A DNA stretch of 64,000 nt from Pseudoips prasinana. Lineage: Eukaryota > Arthropoda > Insecta > Lepidoptera > Nolidae. The notes under the pieces are model-generated. The model ran no database searches, was not told the origin of the DNA, and saw only the letters and a list, made by a program, of their open reading frames with translations. The DNA is taken from positions 7,339,501 to 7,403,500 of the forward strand of contig OX621258.1 of NCBI GenBank assembly GCA_951640165.1. Direction: 5' to 3'. Positions within the stretch are counted from its first letter, which is position 1, and the number at the start of each line of letters is the position of its first letter. Shown here in pieces: positions 1-10,186 of the stretch. The position numbers and the translations under genes were made by a program.

Positions 1-199
1 ATTATTTTATATAGATTTCACCTAGGCTTTTACAATCTATAATGATTGTACTTAAGGGTATCGGGACGAGCGGCTTTAAGTGTTCTTCAAGGCACTGAAG
101 TTCGGCCCCAAAACAGACACTTAAGTAAATCATAGCTTTTACCCAAAAAAGAGGAACTCATTGCTATTTGCTCTCGATCCAAAAACTTGTCTATGCATA
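1..199. other. No gene or recognised element
   Basis: AT-rich sequence with no coding signal that I recognise. A phrase near 85-110 (ttcaaggcactgaagtt) resembles one near 3990, so some of this may be decayed repeat. Confidence 0.4.
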
Positions 200-325
200 G
201 ATGAATAACCACAAAAGTTGTATAAAATCTGAACGTCTCAGTGCTGCGGAGAGCACGTTAAGCTGTCGGCCCCGCCTATAGTCATTAGACAACAGTCACT
301 GATAACCACCGTCAATCGTCCGGAT
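200..325 (-). repeat. Dispersed repeat fragment (family with AGCTGTCGGTCCCGG)
   Basis: It contains the phrase gagcacgttaagctgtcgg followed by agacaacagtc. The same phrases recur near 6960-7035, 20440-20500, 23100-23160, 39440-39490 and 54950-54990. This is a decayed dispersed repeat of SINE size; no complete copy is available to define its ends. Confidence 0.55.
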
Positions 326-1184
326 TTGTCGTGAATAAACCAGCAATATCCTGGGCTTTATGGCTTATTCGGAAGACCTACGCTTGGCCCTTATTAATAT
401 TATTATATTTTTACGATATATCCCACTTATATCATGCACTATCCTACTTTAATAAAGTATTACTTACCTATTTACAAACAAATTTACACCTACAACAAAT
501 ACTTTACTTAACACCCACACAAGAGCACCATCTACTCAGAATTCAAATATTGAACGGAAACTCTATTATCTATTGTCGTAGAAATCATCAGTCGAACACG
601 AGCGGGCGTAACGCACGCACGTGTTTGCCACGCGGCTGCTTTTTATCTGTTTGCACAGCAATTCGCACTGAATATTTTCATGGCTAATTAAGAGGCTGGT
701 CACGGGCGGGATAATAAGATTTTCTTGTTAGGGGAAGATGATTTGTAAAAATAAATATAAATAATAACTATGTACCTACATTTTGTTAGTTTTAATGGTA
801 ACATTGTTTTTGTAATGTTGTGTGGATGCAATAATAATTACGGACTATTGAGATGTTTGTCTTTGATACACAAACTTAATTTCTAATTCATGCGAATAAA
901 TACGAACCAATTTTCGGCAGAACAACGGAAATTAGAGTCCGTCTCTTTCGTGTTTCACCCTTCTTTCTTTTCGTATTTTTCATCTTCTAGTTAAGTTACT
1001 CTACTTTTATCTGACTTGATGATACCTAGGTGCTCATCTTCATTGTTAGCATTATAACTTTTTTTAACAAAGGTCATAAGACAAGGACAGCACACTTCTG
1101 TTTTTCTGAAAGGCGTTGAACTCTATAATATGAATGTCCGTTATTTTTGAGATATTCATATAAAAGAATTAAACGCGCTGCTTA
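326..1184. other. No recognised gene
   Basis: A 118-codon open frame (331-687, +) begins right after a repeat fragment. Its residues are hydrophobic and AT-driven with no motif I recognise, so I do not call it a gene. The rest is AT-rich DNA without visible structure. Confidence 0.4.
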
Positions 1185-1425
1185 ACTTAGATACGTACAT
1201 ACTCACGACTGTTTCCCAGACGGGTAGGCAGAGACAACATATTCCCATTTGTCACGATCTTTGCGTATCTATCCTGTCTCGTTTACTGCCATTATATTCT
1301 TCATACATGCTCGCCGGTTTAGAGTACTTCTGACCTGGCCTTTCTTGAGAACGTCTCCGTTTTGGTGAATGTTCTACGAGGTCTTCCCCTTCCGGTTCTC
1401 ATTCACACAGGCCAGGTATAACTTG
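1185..1425 (-). pseudogene. LINE ORF2 C-terminal relic (MLRWFGHLERM type)
   Basis: It closely parallels 47085-47400 and 58030-58233, where the minus strand encodes a LINE C-terminus of the form WFGHLERM, RRRPRRTFPDQIGDVLKKGQ and KDRDRWKS. This copy has indels in the GRGRPRRTF region and is non-coding now. The element reads on the minus strand, so its 3' end faces low coordinates, where catacatactcacg-type sequence begins. Confidence 0.7.
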
Positions 1426-1489
1426 GTATATTGTCAACACGATGCGTAACATAACATCGCATTGGACAATTAGTGATCGGGTACAGTGC

Positions 1490-1752
1490 GTGCTACACGC
1501 GCGTGGTTGGTAAATGCTTGCCTTTCACGCCGCAGGTCGTGGGTTCGATTCCAAGAACAGATATTTGTATGCATGAACATGTCTGTTTGTCCTGAGTCTA
1601 GGTTCAATTATCTATATAAGTATGTATTTATAAAAGAAAAGTAGTATATGTAGTATATCAGTTATCTGGTTCCCATAGTTCAAGCTCTGCTTAGTTTGGG
1701 ATCAGATGACTGTGTGTAAATAATGTCTCAGGATATTATTATTATTATATTA
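1490..1752 (+). repeat. tRNA-derived SINE (family S2)
   Basis: The head has a tRNA-like A box (gcgtggttggtaaatgc) and B box (gggttcgattcc), as in pol III-transcribed SINEs. The body (catgaacatgtctgtttgtcctgagtct, shortened here to its features) and tail (gcttagtttgggatcagatg, then ATT repeats) recur at 2734, 7605, 18220, 23158, 34512, 38797, 41692 and 51957. This is one of the more complete copies. Confidence 0.8.
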
Positions 1753-2424
1753 TTTTAACGGAATAAATGAATTTTGAATAGTTATTAGGTACATAAATTA
1801 ATAATAATCATTTTAATTCCGCCAACTAAAAGATCCATAAATTGTTAGAAAAAGGTTTTCCCTTATAACTATTGTACAATAAAAAAAGTATTATGTTTAC
1901 CACTATATTCATACAAGTCCAATTAGAGTATTGCAATTTAAGTCTACTTTCACGCCAAAGAAACTTGATGCGTATGAAACTCGAAAAGATTATTTATTCA
2001 AGAGCCCGAATCGGACCCCTTACACGCTTGACAGTCCATTACAACTAAAACCTAATAGTTTCGGAGATTGAAAACGCAAACAGACCCTCCCCTTATTGCT
2101 CAGTCATTAAAGAAATCAGGCGGGAATCGAACCCCCTTATCTTGGTAGCCCACTCTTGTGTTTGTGCTACGATAACTTAATCCGATTGTGTGAAAGAGAT
2201 AAAAGTTTGGACCTCCTTGTCTAATGTTTGGTACGGATGCAATGTATATGTTCTTGTTTTGGGGCCAAGTTGAACTTAGTATATACCTAATAAGTCTGAT
2301 TGCAAGATAAGTTATTTAAGAAAGTAATGATAACTCAGAGAGCACGGAAAGCCGTTGAGGAACCTGATCTCTTTCCGGTCGTGCCGAACGGCGAACCTAT
2401 GTCCCACTGCGTCTCTATACATAT
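1753..2424. other. AT-rich gap with SINE scrap at 2336-2410
   Basis: No gene is recognised. At 2336-2410 the phrases gagagcacgg and ctctttccggtcgtgcc match the interior of the SINE at 54335-54665. The remainder is unassigned. Confidence 0.4.
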
Positions 2425-2722
2425 AATAAAATCGTAGGAAAGTCAAAACTGTGCATTGAATATTTTTTTTAAAGGATACTTGTGGCGTGATCTACAATTG
2501 ACATCGAAGCCAAAAATATTGTTTTTAGAATTTTTGTCTGTTTTTCTGTATGTATGTCCGGGATAAACTCAAAAAGTACTGCATGGATTTACTTCAAGTT
2601 TGATTCATGAATATTACTAAGAACTCGGGTCAACATATAGGCTACATATTATCACCTACGGGGGAGGAGCTGTGATAATTTATAAAGTTTATCGCGGGTA
2701 AAACCGCGGGGCGCAGCTAGTA
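2425..2722 (-). repeat. Dispersed repeat T (CTAGCTGTGCCCCGCGG), long form
   Basis: Read on the minus strand it starts ctagctgcgccccgcgg, continues through gcctatatgttgac, and reaches the cagacaaaaattctaaaaac stretch and cctacgattttattatat end. The same order is seen at 29524-29812, 49540-49865 and 58518-58835. Length is about 300 bp. The class is uncertain; this type of end is widespread in arthropod non-LTR or SINE-like repeats. Confidence 0.75.
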
Positions 2723-2733
2723 AACCAATAAAT

Positions 2734-2890
2734 ATTTTGGGACAACTAACATTCTGTCATCTGACCCCAAACTAGCCAGAGATTATTGGTACTATGGCAA
2801 CCACACAACTATTATATTTCTAAATAGAAGTTTAAGATAAATATATGTTTAAGATAAATTACACCCAGACACAGAATAAAAATAATCGTG
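2734..2890 (-). repeat. SINE S2, 3' part, diverged
   Basis: The minus strand gives the S2 tail order: acccagacac, atctatataag-like sequence, then the ccatagtac / agctctgcttagtttgggat region in degraded form. The head with A and B boxes is missing. Confidence 0.6.
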
Positions 2891-2904
2891 CTCATCACCT
2901 CTGG

Positions 2905-3050
2905 ATTAGCTGTCAGGGTCACTAACCTAGATCGTTTGCGCTTGCGCACTTACTGGCGCACTATAATATGTCCTGCGCAACAGGCTATTTCTCGTAGCTA
3001 GATGAGTAGATTGTCACGGTAACCGAAATTTAGCCATTATTTATTATGTA
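2905..3050 (+). repeat. SINE S4 interior fragment
   Basis: The phrases gcgcttgcgcacttactggcgcac and actataatatgtcctgcgca correspond to the interior of the S4 SINE at 54335-54665 (tgtttgcgcacac / cactataatatgtcccgcgc). Ends are not defined. Confidence 0.55.
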
Positions 3051-3619
3051 AACTAATACATAATATACATTAGAAAGAGATAAGGTTTGATATCTGGTAT
3101 GTTTTCTTGTTTATAATGGATAAACTCATAAACTACTTTACTCATCTAAATACGTTCTAACACCTAAAAAAAACTACAATTTCAGCGAGTTACATTGGCT
3201 GTATTTCATTTTCATGCGGGCGCGGCGGGACATTAGCCATTCTATACATTTTTTATAGACTACTACTCCCTCTTACCCACCACTGCAACTCCTGTAAGCC
3301 AGGATCAACAGCACAGAATAAAATGACACTGAAAGATAAGGCTCACGCATGTCCCGGGGAATCGATTCGACTGTCTTGGATCCCATATTGACTTTATCAT
3401 ATTTAAAGCAATTGTTGTATTATATTGTACCAATGTGTCTGTAACATTATAAGTTAAGTATTCATTATGTTAATTAAATACAGTATTTGTACGCCTCTGG
3501 GCAAACATAGAGGATCTGCCTGTCTGTAACATCTCACAACTTGTTGTAATTTGACCTATGTTAACCATTGACATATATGTATTCTACTAGACGCGCAATC
3601 CCATATTGAGAATTTGCTA

Positions 3620-3651
3620 ACTGAGTTGCAGCGCAGGCGCTGCAACTCAGT
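3620..3651. repeat. Perfect hairpin, 14-bp arms, 4-nt loop
   Basis: Arms 3620-3633 and 3638-3651 (actgagttgcagcg and its complement) are separated by CAGG. It is followed by a GC-rich patch (ggccgccgcgcgcgcgcc) inside otherwise AT-rich DNA. Confidence 0.85.
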
Positions 3652-3734
3652 GCGAAATTTTGGCCGCCGCGCGCGCGCCCCTCACCTCGCGCACAGCCGG
3701 ACTGGGACAGAGATTTTATTCGAAACAGCGTGTC

Positions 3735-3790
3735 TAGTTATACATATAAGTCAATGATGTTAACAAATAAAGATTCTGATTCTGATTCCC
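3735..3790 (+). repeat. LINE-like tail with ATTCTG repeats
   Basis: AATAAAGATTCTGATTCTG is a short 3' tail of the kind left by non-LTR elements. No body is recognised upstream beyond the GC-rich patch. Confidence 0.4.
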
Positions 3791-5265
3791 ACAACAAACT
3801 TTATCAGAAACAAGGCGTTGGAAAACAGTATTTCTACTTCCCTCCAGAGAAAAGCGGGAGACAGTATGATGATATAAAGAGGCTAGAGCCTCATAGAACG
3901 AGATAATTGCAACTAGAGAAAGACTAGGTCAAGCTTGAGGGTCCTGTCAAGTGAGTGTACTTGGTTCCAAAAGTAGGTGTGGCACAAGCAATTCAAGGCA
4001 CGGAAGTTGTTCCTTATACATAAAGCCCCTTTTGAGTTAGATTTATGAACCTATCAATTACACTAATGTAAGGTAATGTACTTACTTTTATTATATTTAC
4101 AAACGCACCCCCTATTTCACACTGTAACAAATAAGCAATAATTTATTAGATATATTTCAATTTACCGACGATTCGGTTGGCACCCCTGGAACAGGGCTGC
4201 CACATTATCATGGTAATAAAATTACTCATTGCGTTGTGTGGTTATTGTAGCAAATGTTATTTTGACCTTTATAATGTGTACATAAGGTTTAGAATTCGTT
4301 GTTTACTCACCCTTCTTGGTCGGTGATCTATCACAACTTGTCATGTTTCGCACCCCTAGGCAGTCTTGCCAGCGCAATTTATGTGTTAACATGATTTATA
4401 GGCTGGCAACCCTCGTTTTTGGTTGCTACTATTTTATTATATATGGGGTATTTCTATTATGTGTAATATATTTGGTACATAATGAAAATAGATAGACGTT
4501 ATATTTGCATCGTAGGTTTATTGTTAATAAAAAAAAACAAGTTGTCTTTGGAAAGTTTTTATAGTCAAGAAAGCAATATTGAATTGTATCCGAAATAAAA
4601 GAAAACCATTACAAATCTTACAACATTGAATTACACTTTTATTCATTCATAAATATCAATTAATTTTCGTCTAATGACAAATGTTATCGACGAGCCGAGA
4701 GCGGTAAATTAACCCTAATTCAACAGAAAATCTTGTCTATGTTTTGTGTTTAAAACAAAGTAGAAACTTTTCTTTGAGCACAAAGCTTTGTTTTTAAACT
4801 ACGTATCAATATATTACATATCAATTTTATATGATGAATTATTCAGAAATAGTAGATAAAAAACATTATGATTCATACGAGTTCAACACTAACCTTTGCA
4901 ATACCAAATGCACTTTGGTCGTAATCAAATAGGATGTTTGGCTGTTACCCTTGCCTGCTCCTCTAAAATAACAATCCGCCGGTTTAAATCCGAACGCAAC
5001 CATTAGAACGCGCCCTCTGAAATGTCAAAGTGACAGTCACTTTCCCGCCTTTTGCAAAAGGATTTCAATAAGTATTTTTGTTCTGTTATTTTTTAATTAA
5101 TATGTTAATGTGGATGTTGTTTTGTTACTCAATCTTGTTTGAATTTGCATACTAACATACACTATGATTGTGAGATACCTGATATTTTAAATCGAATTTA
5201 ACTAGGCGTCGTTATTGGGTCGATAAAAAAATACTGAACTACCTACTTAGATAATCTAGAGGTTA
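3791..5265. other. Unassigned AT-rich DNA
   Basis: I see no open frame with recognisable residues, no RNA gene and no clear repeat boundary in this 1.5 kb stretch. Confidence 0.4.
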
Positions 5266-5339
5266 GTGACCCTGGTGTTTGATCTCTACACAGGACAAGT
5301 CTTAGTGTTTGAGTACGATTATTTGATCTTTGTCGGGGT

Positions 5340-5665
5340 GTTGTTTATTATAATATGTATGTCGGCAGACCTCTGCTTCGCTTTAAAGACTGCACCAAGC
5401 GGAATATGGCCGCTTTTAAAATTGACAACTGTAGCTGGGAAAAGCTCGCTGAAAATAGAGTTAAATGGCGCAAACGTGTAGTTGAAGGTCGTGGGATCTG
5501 TGATTACGCCTGGTTCGGAGTACTTGCTGATAAGAGATAGAAGCGACATGAAAGCGGCTCGGCACCAACCACCGCAAACTTCTCTTGTCAAGCCTGCGGC
5601 AGGCTATGTCGCTCTCGCATCGGTTTGTTTAGCCATCATAAGAAATGTCTCCCAGACAAAGCGCC
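5340..5665 (+). pseudogene. LINE ORF2 C-terminal relic with zinc knuckle
   Basis: Frame 5355-5540 reads RPLLRFKDCTKRNMAAFKID then SWEKLAENRVKWR, the pattern seen near the C-terminus of arthropod LINE ORF2 proteins. After a frameshift, 5551-5657 reads FSCQACGRLCRSRIGLFSHH followed by KKC, a C2H2-like finger typical of the same end. The two parts are in different frames, so the copy is dead. It lies directly before a MITE. Confidence 0.75.
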
Positions 5666-5741
5666 GTAAATCGTCTGTAAAAGATGCAAAGGCCATATAT
5701 GTATATAATATGTACCTATGTATTTATAAATATATAAGTAT

Positions 5742-5878
5742 GTACGCCAGCACATCCAGCTACCCCAAACTGTCAAATTTCTTTTATAGATTTTCAACTT
5801 TATCACATAAGCATAAGGTTCACTTTCAATTGGGGACATTTGACAGATTGGGGTAGCTTGATGTGCTGGCGCCTGTAC
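5742..5878. mobile_element. MITE family A, copy 1
   Basis: A foldback element with ends tgtacgccagcacatc and gatgtgctggcgcctgtac. The inner inverted repeats hold the TACCCCAA.CTGTCAAATTTC motif on both sides. Four more copies (6705, 10004, 21121, 37330) share this design at about 130-140 bp. It is non-autonomous and the superfamily is not evident. Confidence 0.85.
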
Positions 5879-6010
5879 AAGAAGCAAGCCTATTCCTTTC
5901 TTAAAGGTTGGCAACGCACTTGAAGCACCTCTTGTATTTCGAGTGTCAATGGGCGGCGAATATCATTTACCATCAGGTGACCCACTTGCTCGTTTACCAT
6001 TCTATTACAT
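5879..6010 (+). repeat. Common dispersed repeat (GGTGACCCACTTGCTCGTTT)
   Basis: It shares the order ttaaaggttggcaacgcac, tcgagtgt, ggcggcg, accatcaggtgaccc, ttgctcgttt with 40500-40636 and, on the other strand, 50185-50235. It is preceded by a MITE and ends in an A-rich run, so it may be a SINE-like tail. Confidence 0.65.
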
Positions 6011-6024
6011 AAAAAAAATATTTA

Positions 6025-6110
6025 ATCACTAGTCTGGTTACCAAAGTACAGGCTCTGCCTTATATGGATCAGTTGGCAGTGTATTAGATGTCCCAAGATA
6101 TTTATATCTT
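6025..6110 (+). repeat. SINE S2 tail fragment
   Basis: The phrases gtctggttaccaaagtac, ggctctgcctta and gatcagttggcagtg resemble the S2 SINE tail (gttatctggtttccatagtac / gatcagatggc). The head is missing. Confidence 0.5.
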
Positions 6111-6111
6111 A

Positions 6112-6430
6112 CTAGCTGTGCCCGCGACTTCGTCCGCGTGTTAATTAGTTTATTTAGTTTTTTAGTAAAATAAAAGACTTTTTCTAAAATAAAAGTAGCC
6201 TAAGTTACTCCTTATGACATCAGCTACCTGCCAATAAAAGTCCCGTCAAAATCGGTTCAGCCATTTCAGAGATTAGCCAGAACAAACAGACAGACAGACA
6301 GACAAAAATTGTAAAAAAAAATATTTTGGTGTTTGACCCGTATATATATTCATATTCATGTAGTAAAAACCAGCTATTTCAATATTACAAACAGACACTC
6401 CAATTTTATTTATTTGTATAGATGTATAGA
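6112..6430 (+). repeat. Dispersed repeat T, CGACTTCGTCCGCG form
   Basis: It starts tactagctgtgcccgcgac and runs through aaaagtagcctaagttac, cagctacctgccaataaaag and a CAGA tetranucleotide run to a T-rich end. A second copy of the same subfamily is at 8849-9175. Confidence 0.75.
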
Positions 6431-6637
6431 TAATTGACGAATCATTCTACAGTGGGTATTTAATGTTATACTAAAACTGATATTTACGATAGGTCATTAT
6501 TGGAGAAAATAGTGGGAGCACAATTAAAGCAATTTATAATTGTAAATTGATTGATTGATTAATGACATCCCACGTTATCCATTAAAATGATATTTTGGAC
6601 GTTATTTTTATAATGTCACGTGGATTATGACACGTCC

Positions 6638-6673
6638 ATTCGCAGCAGAGTAGATAGCTACTCTGCTGCGAAT
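6638..6673. repeat. Perfect hairpin, 16-bp arms, 4-nt loop
   Basis: Arms 6638-6653 and 6658-6673 (attcgcagcagagtag and complement) flank ATAG. It directly abuts a segment (6672-6704) that is the inverse of 5879-5911, so it sits at an inversion-type junction. Confidence 0.85.
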
Positions 6674-6704
6674 GACCTTTAAGAAAGGAATAGGCTTGCT
6701 TCTT

Positions 6705-6835
6705 GTACAGACGCCAGCACATCAAGCTACCCCAATCTGTCAAATTTCCCCAATTGAAAGTGAACCTTATGCTTAAGTGATAAAGTTCTAAAAATCTATA
6801 AAAGAAATTTGACAGATTGGAGTAGCTGGATGTGC
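6705..6835. mobile_element. MITE family A, copy 2, one end lost
   Basis: The left end gtacagacgccagcacatc is intact. The right end stops at gatgtgc, without the final ggcgtctgtac. Its left flank is the reverse complement of the right flank of copy 1, implying that the MITE plus flank was copied in inverted orientation. Confidence 0.8.
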
Positions 6836-6894
6836 AGCTATATAACATATGCCTTTATTATATTTGATCATCCAAACCAAACTTGGCAAAATTT

Positions 6895-7110
6895 GCGTCT
6901 ATTTCCAGAAGGTGCTCACAGCTAGATTCTCTCCTAGACTTCCTAGATCAGTGTGGTTTAATTTCTGAGCGTCTCCGTGCTTCGGAGCGCACGTTAAGCT
7001 GTCGGTCCCGGTTGTAGTCATAAGACAACAGTCGTTAAGCCATGTCAGAGGCCTACTGGGCGACTTGAACAACTCTAACACTAGGGTAACCACTGCCCAT
7101 ACGATAAGTA
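6895..7110 (-). repeat. Dispersed repeat (AGCTGTCGGTCCCGG family)
   Basis: It contains gcacgttaagctgtcggtcc, agacaacagtcgttaagcc and catgtcagaggcctactggg. The order mirrors 23060-23158 and 54875-55000, making this one of the fuller copies. No coding content is recognised. Confidence 0.6.
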
Positions 7111-7604
7111 TCTAAGTAAGAACAGCAAAAAATTGTCTAAATTTTTTCTTTGTTCCAACTACATTTCATATCAATTATTACGATGCTTTTTCAAATAACT
7201 TTGTTAGATAAACATAGATTTAAGAATATAAATAAAGTAGTGTTGTCATTAAATTAAAATACAGAAAACGACCACTAAAAAAACAAGTATTGTCAACTGT
7301 TCTATATTCAATTTTATCGAAAGATGACATTATTTTAATCCTTCGCAGCTGCAACCCCCGCGTATTTTACACGTCATTAGAGGGATGGGGCTCGGGAGGT
7401 CAAATGCCGTGAAAAACGGGAAAATAATGTGTTTGGGTATACTCCCCTTTATGTATTCGGCAAATTTGTTAAAACGGTAACAGGGTATATATACGTAGAT
7501 ATTTTTATTTTCAATTAAATAAACAGTTTATAAAAAGTAACTTAAAATATATGTACAATTGGTGGTATTAAATAAACAAATAACGTGGAATAATAATAAT
7601 ATCG
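7111..7604. other. Unassigned AT-rich DNA
   Basis: No gene. A small GC-richer island near 7345-7425 (gcaacccccgcg, ggatggggctcggg) has no recognisable coding or repeat identity. Confidence 0.35.
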
Positions 7605-7778
7605 TGGGACATTATACATTCAACTGATCCCAAACAAGCAGAGCTTGTACTATGGAAACCAGATAACTGTTATTTTATATATATTAGTTTTCTTTTGTAA
7701 ATACATACTTATATAGATAATTACACACCCTGACTTAGGACAAACAGACACGTCCACGCACACATATATTTGTCCTGG
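7605..7778 (-). repeat. SINE S2, 5'-truncated
   Basis: The minus strand shows the tail and body (gatcccaaacaagcagagct / ccagataact / tacttatatagataat / ggacaaacagacacgtcc on the plus strand). The tRNA-like head is replaced at about 7779 by RTE-related sequence. Confidence 0.7.
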
Positions 7779-7965
7779 GTTCACTGCTGGACAAAGGCCT
7801 CCTTCAAATGTTTCTAAACGTTGCCATTTCGAGGCGTTGGCCGTAGTTCCCGCGCTTGGCATGCGAGTTGTCGACGGCAGTTAGGTGACAGCTATTGTCA
7901 GAGGTGGCGCCCGAGTACCTGGTGTATCCCTTAGTCGCCTTTTACAACGGAATATTTAGAATAAT
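7779..7965 (-). repeat. RTE-like 3' end relic
   Basis: It starts ctgctggacaaaggcctcc, the conserved end of the RTE-type LINEs in this window, then diverges. A shorter scrap in + orientation (gaaggcctatgttcagcagtg) lies near 8218-8260. Confidence 0.5.
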
Positions 7966-8324
7966 TAGTTAAAAAAAAAATAGTTCAATAAGTTGTTTAT
8001 AATGTTAATACCAACACTATCGCATTAGGTCAAGACCTGTAATGATAGGTGTTAAGCAGAGAAATAAATAAATAAATAAAATAACACCAATGGGATGGCT
8101 CTGTTATTCTTTCTAGGCCAGAAACCACACGGCAATTGATTTTATGTACTACTTATATATATTTGCGGTGACTACGGCAAATTCCTCCAAATTGCAACGT
8201 TATAGAAACCTTTTTGAGAAGGCCTATGTTCAGCAGTGCACGAGATCAGACTGTTGATAATAATATTTAAATACAACAAACTTTCAATGAAAAAAAGAGA
8301 GTATTTTGACATATTTCACTTTTT

Positions 8325-8513
8325 GAAGTTATACTTCTTTTGGCGCGATGGAGAAAAATGATGAGAGTGAATTTTTACGATGCGCGCGCACACCGACACC
8401 AAAAAATTTAACAGCATGACGTTAGTTCTAGGTGGTATGAAAATTGATAACTATGTTCAAGTTGTATATTAAGAAGTATAACTTCTAACGCGTGTACATA
8501 AGTACACACAAGT
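8325..8513. mobile_element. Foldback repeat family B
   Basis: Ends are gaagttatacttcttttggc and, inverted, agaagtataacttct followed by the self-complementary gtgtacataagtacac. The interior has a GCGCGCGC core and ttctaggtggtatgaaaatt. Related copies are at 40637, 40940, 46308, 48963 and 53255. No coding capacity. Confidence 0.75.
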
Positions 8514-8667
8514 ATTTTTTTATTTCTTCTTTCTGTTTTCAAATGGCATCTATAGTTCACGTAGGAGTTATTCACTGCTTCGCTACACAATAGACGATAG
8601 CAGAGACGCAAGTCGTACCAGAACCATCCCCTCTACCTTCTCTGTCTCTCTTCTTATGTAACTTACA

Positions 8668-8776
8668 TGAAGAAGAAGAAGATGTACACTTTATTGCATA
8701 AAGAATTTACGCATAGAACAATATATTTTGCAATTGGCGGCATTTTCACGAAAAACGATCTCTTCCAGACAACCTA
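8668..8776 (-). repeat. Jockey/CR1-like LINE 3' UTR fragment
   Basis: Read on the minus strand it begins ggttgtctggaagagatcg, has the AGCG-type stem-loop, then gccgccaattg and ends ...gcaataaagtgtacatc with a CTT microsatellite tail. The same block is the 3' end of the LINE at 42743-44864 and of 24178-24298. Confidence 0.7.
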
Positions 8777-8848
8777 TTTGCGTTGGATGGATTAGAATTT
8801 AATGTCAATGGATAATGGTAGCAAAAGGTGTACGAATTTATTGGAAAC

Positions 8849-9175
8849 TAGCTGTGCCCGCGACTTCATCCGCGTCTTAATTAGTTTATTTTGTTTTTTT
8901 TTTTCAAATTAAATGTTTTTCCTAAAATAAAAGTAGCCTAAGTTACTCCTTATTACATCAGCTACCTGCCAATAAAAGTCCCGTCAAAATCGGTCTAGCC
9001 ATTTCAGAGATTAGCCGGAACAAACAGACAGACAGACAGACAAAAATTGTAAAAAAAAATATTTAGGCGTATGTACCGTATATATATTCATATTTATGTA
9101 GTAAAAACCCGTTATTTCAATATTACAAACAGACACTCCAATTTTATTTATTTGTATAGATAGATGTATAGATAA
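8849..9175 (+). repeat. Dispersed repeat T, CGACTTCATCCGCG form
   Basis: Same order as 6112-6430: ctagctgtgcccgcgactt, aagtagcctaagttactcc, cagctacctgccaataaaag, CAGA run, poly-A, then atttgtatagatagatgtat. The two copies are clearly the same subfamily. Confidence 0.75.
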
Positions 9176-9334
9176 GAAAAGATAGCTTACGTGTATATAC
9201 GTAAGAATAATACTTTTTTATAGCACGTTATACATACACATACATACGTGAAGAGGCAGGAGAGGGCCTGTTTTCGGGACTTTTTTAAGGAACCGTAGCT
9301 CTACGTTATTACGCGAACACCCTTTTTTTTCTTT

Positions 9335-9690
9335 TTTTTAAGGCAGGGCGAATGCCTACTCGTGCCACCCGCAAAAAGTGTCTACGAGTGGGTATGGCAA
9401 ACTCGCACCAACTAAACCTACCTGCCGTGGACTTATCTAGGCGCCTAATGGGGGAGCCTCGGAAACGCGGATATGCGGCTCCGGAACCCCCTTTTGAGCC
9501 GTGTCCCAGATGGTCGGAACACGGACCCTGCGAGGGCTCTGCGTTGCCCTTCCCAATTGCCAACTCCTGCCAGTCTGCCACAGCTACTGCACCACAAACA
9601 GATCGCTGTCTTCCCGGAGCTGCTTGCACTTGGCCGTAGAATTACGCGAAGACTTGGGCTACTCATCCATTTGAGGATCGAAGAAGGCCA
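9335..9690 (+). repeat. GC-richer dispersed repeat, copy 1
   Basis: It shares with 18505-18800 the ordered phrases acccgcaaaaagtgtctacg, ctaaacct, cctgccgt, gcgcctaat, gagggctctg, ctgtcttcccgg, gctg.ttgcac. Several overlapping open frames exist on both strands, but they are not conserved as protein between the copies, so I treat it as a non-coding or decayed element. Confidence 0.65.
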
Positions 9691-10003
9691 TTCCTTATTT
9701 ATAGTTAGTTATATTCCACGACATCCAAGTGATAAATCATAACCGGCTAAGTTATTTAAAATTCTTGAAGGCTTCATCATTTTAAGTATCTGTTAGTCTG
9801 CTACGATAAAATGAAAAATTATTAACATAATTCAATTTACCTATATATGTTTTAAATAATTTTATGCGAACTACCTCAACTTTCTTATTATAATTTTTAA
9901 TTAAAAATGGAAACTAAGCCATGTCACGGCTTAGTTTTCTAATTATTTGGTGAAACCTTATAGGAATATTAAGGTATCGATATTTGCTTACGAAAATAAA
10001 AAT

Positions 10004-10144
10004 GTACAGACGCCAGCACATCCAGCTCCCCCAATCTTTCAAATTTCTTTTATAGATGTTCAACTTTATAACTTAAGAATAAGGTTCACTATCTTTAAGG
10101 GAAATTTGACAGATTGGGGTAGCTTGATGTGCTGGCGTCTGTAC
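10004..10144. mobile_element. MITE family A, copy 3 (full length)
   Basis: It begins gtacagacgccagcacatcc and ends gatgtgctggcgtctgtac, a nearly symmetric pair of terminal inverted repeats. The inner motif TGACAGATTGGGGTAGC occurs on both arms. Length is 141 bp. Confidence 0.9.
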
Positions 10145-10186
10145 GTAGTAGGATGCATATTAGAATGTATTTTATTTAAATTTTTG

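Noticed and set aside
331..687. 118-codon + strand open frame as a gene
   Set aside because: No motif or homology that I recognise, hydrophobic AT-driven composition, and a start inside a region flanked by repeat debris.
8041..8085. AAATAAAT repeats as a CRISPR-like or regulatory array
   Set aside because: Plain tetranucleotide microsatellite; no spacer structure, and nothing in the window suggests a prokaryotic origin.
9309..9742. Four overlapping frames (73-106 codons) at 9.3-9.7 kb as coding genes
   Set aside because: Frames on both strands coincide with a dispersed repeat; the second copy at 18505 does not keep any of them.
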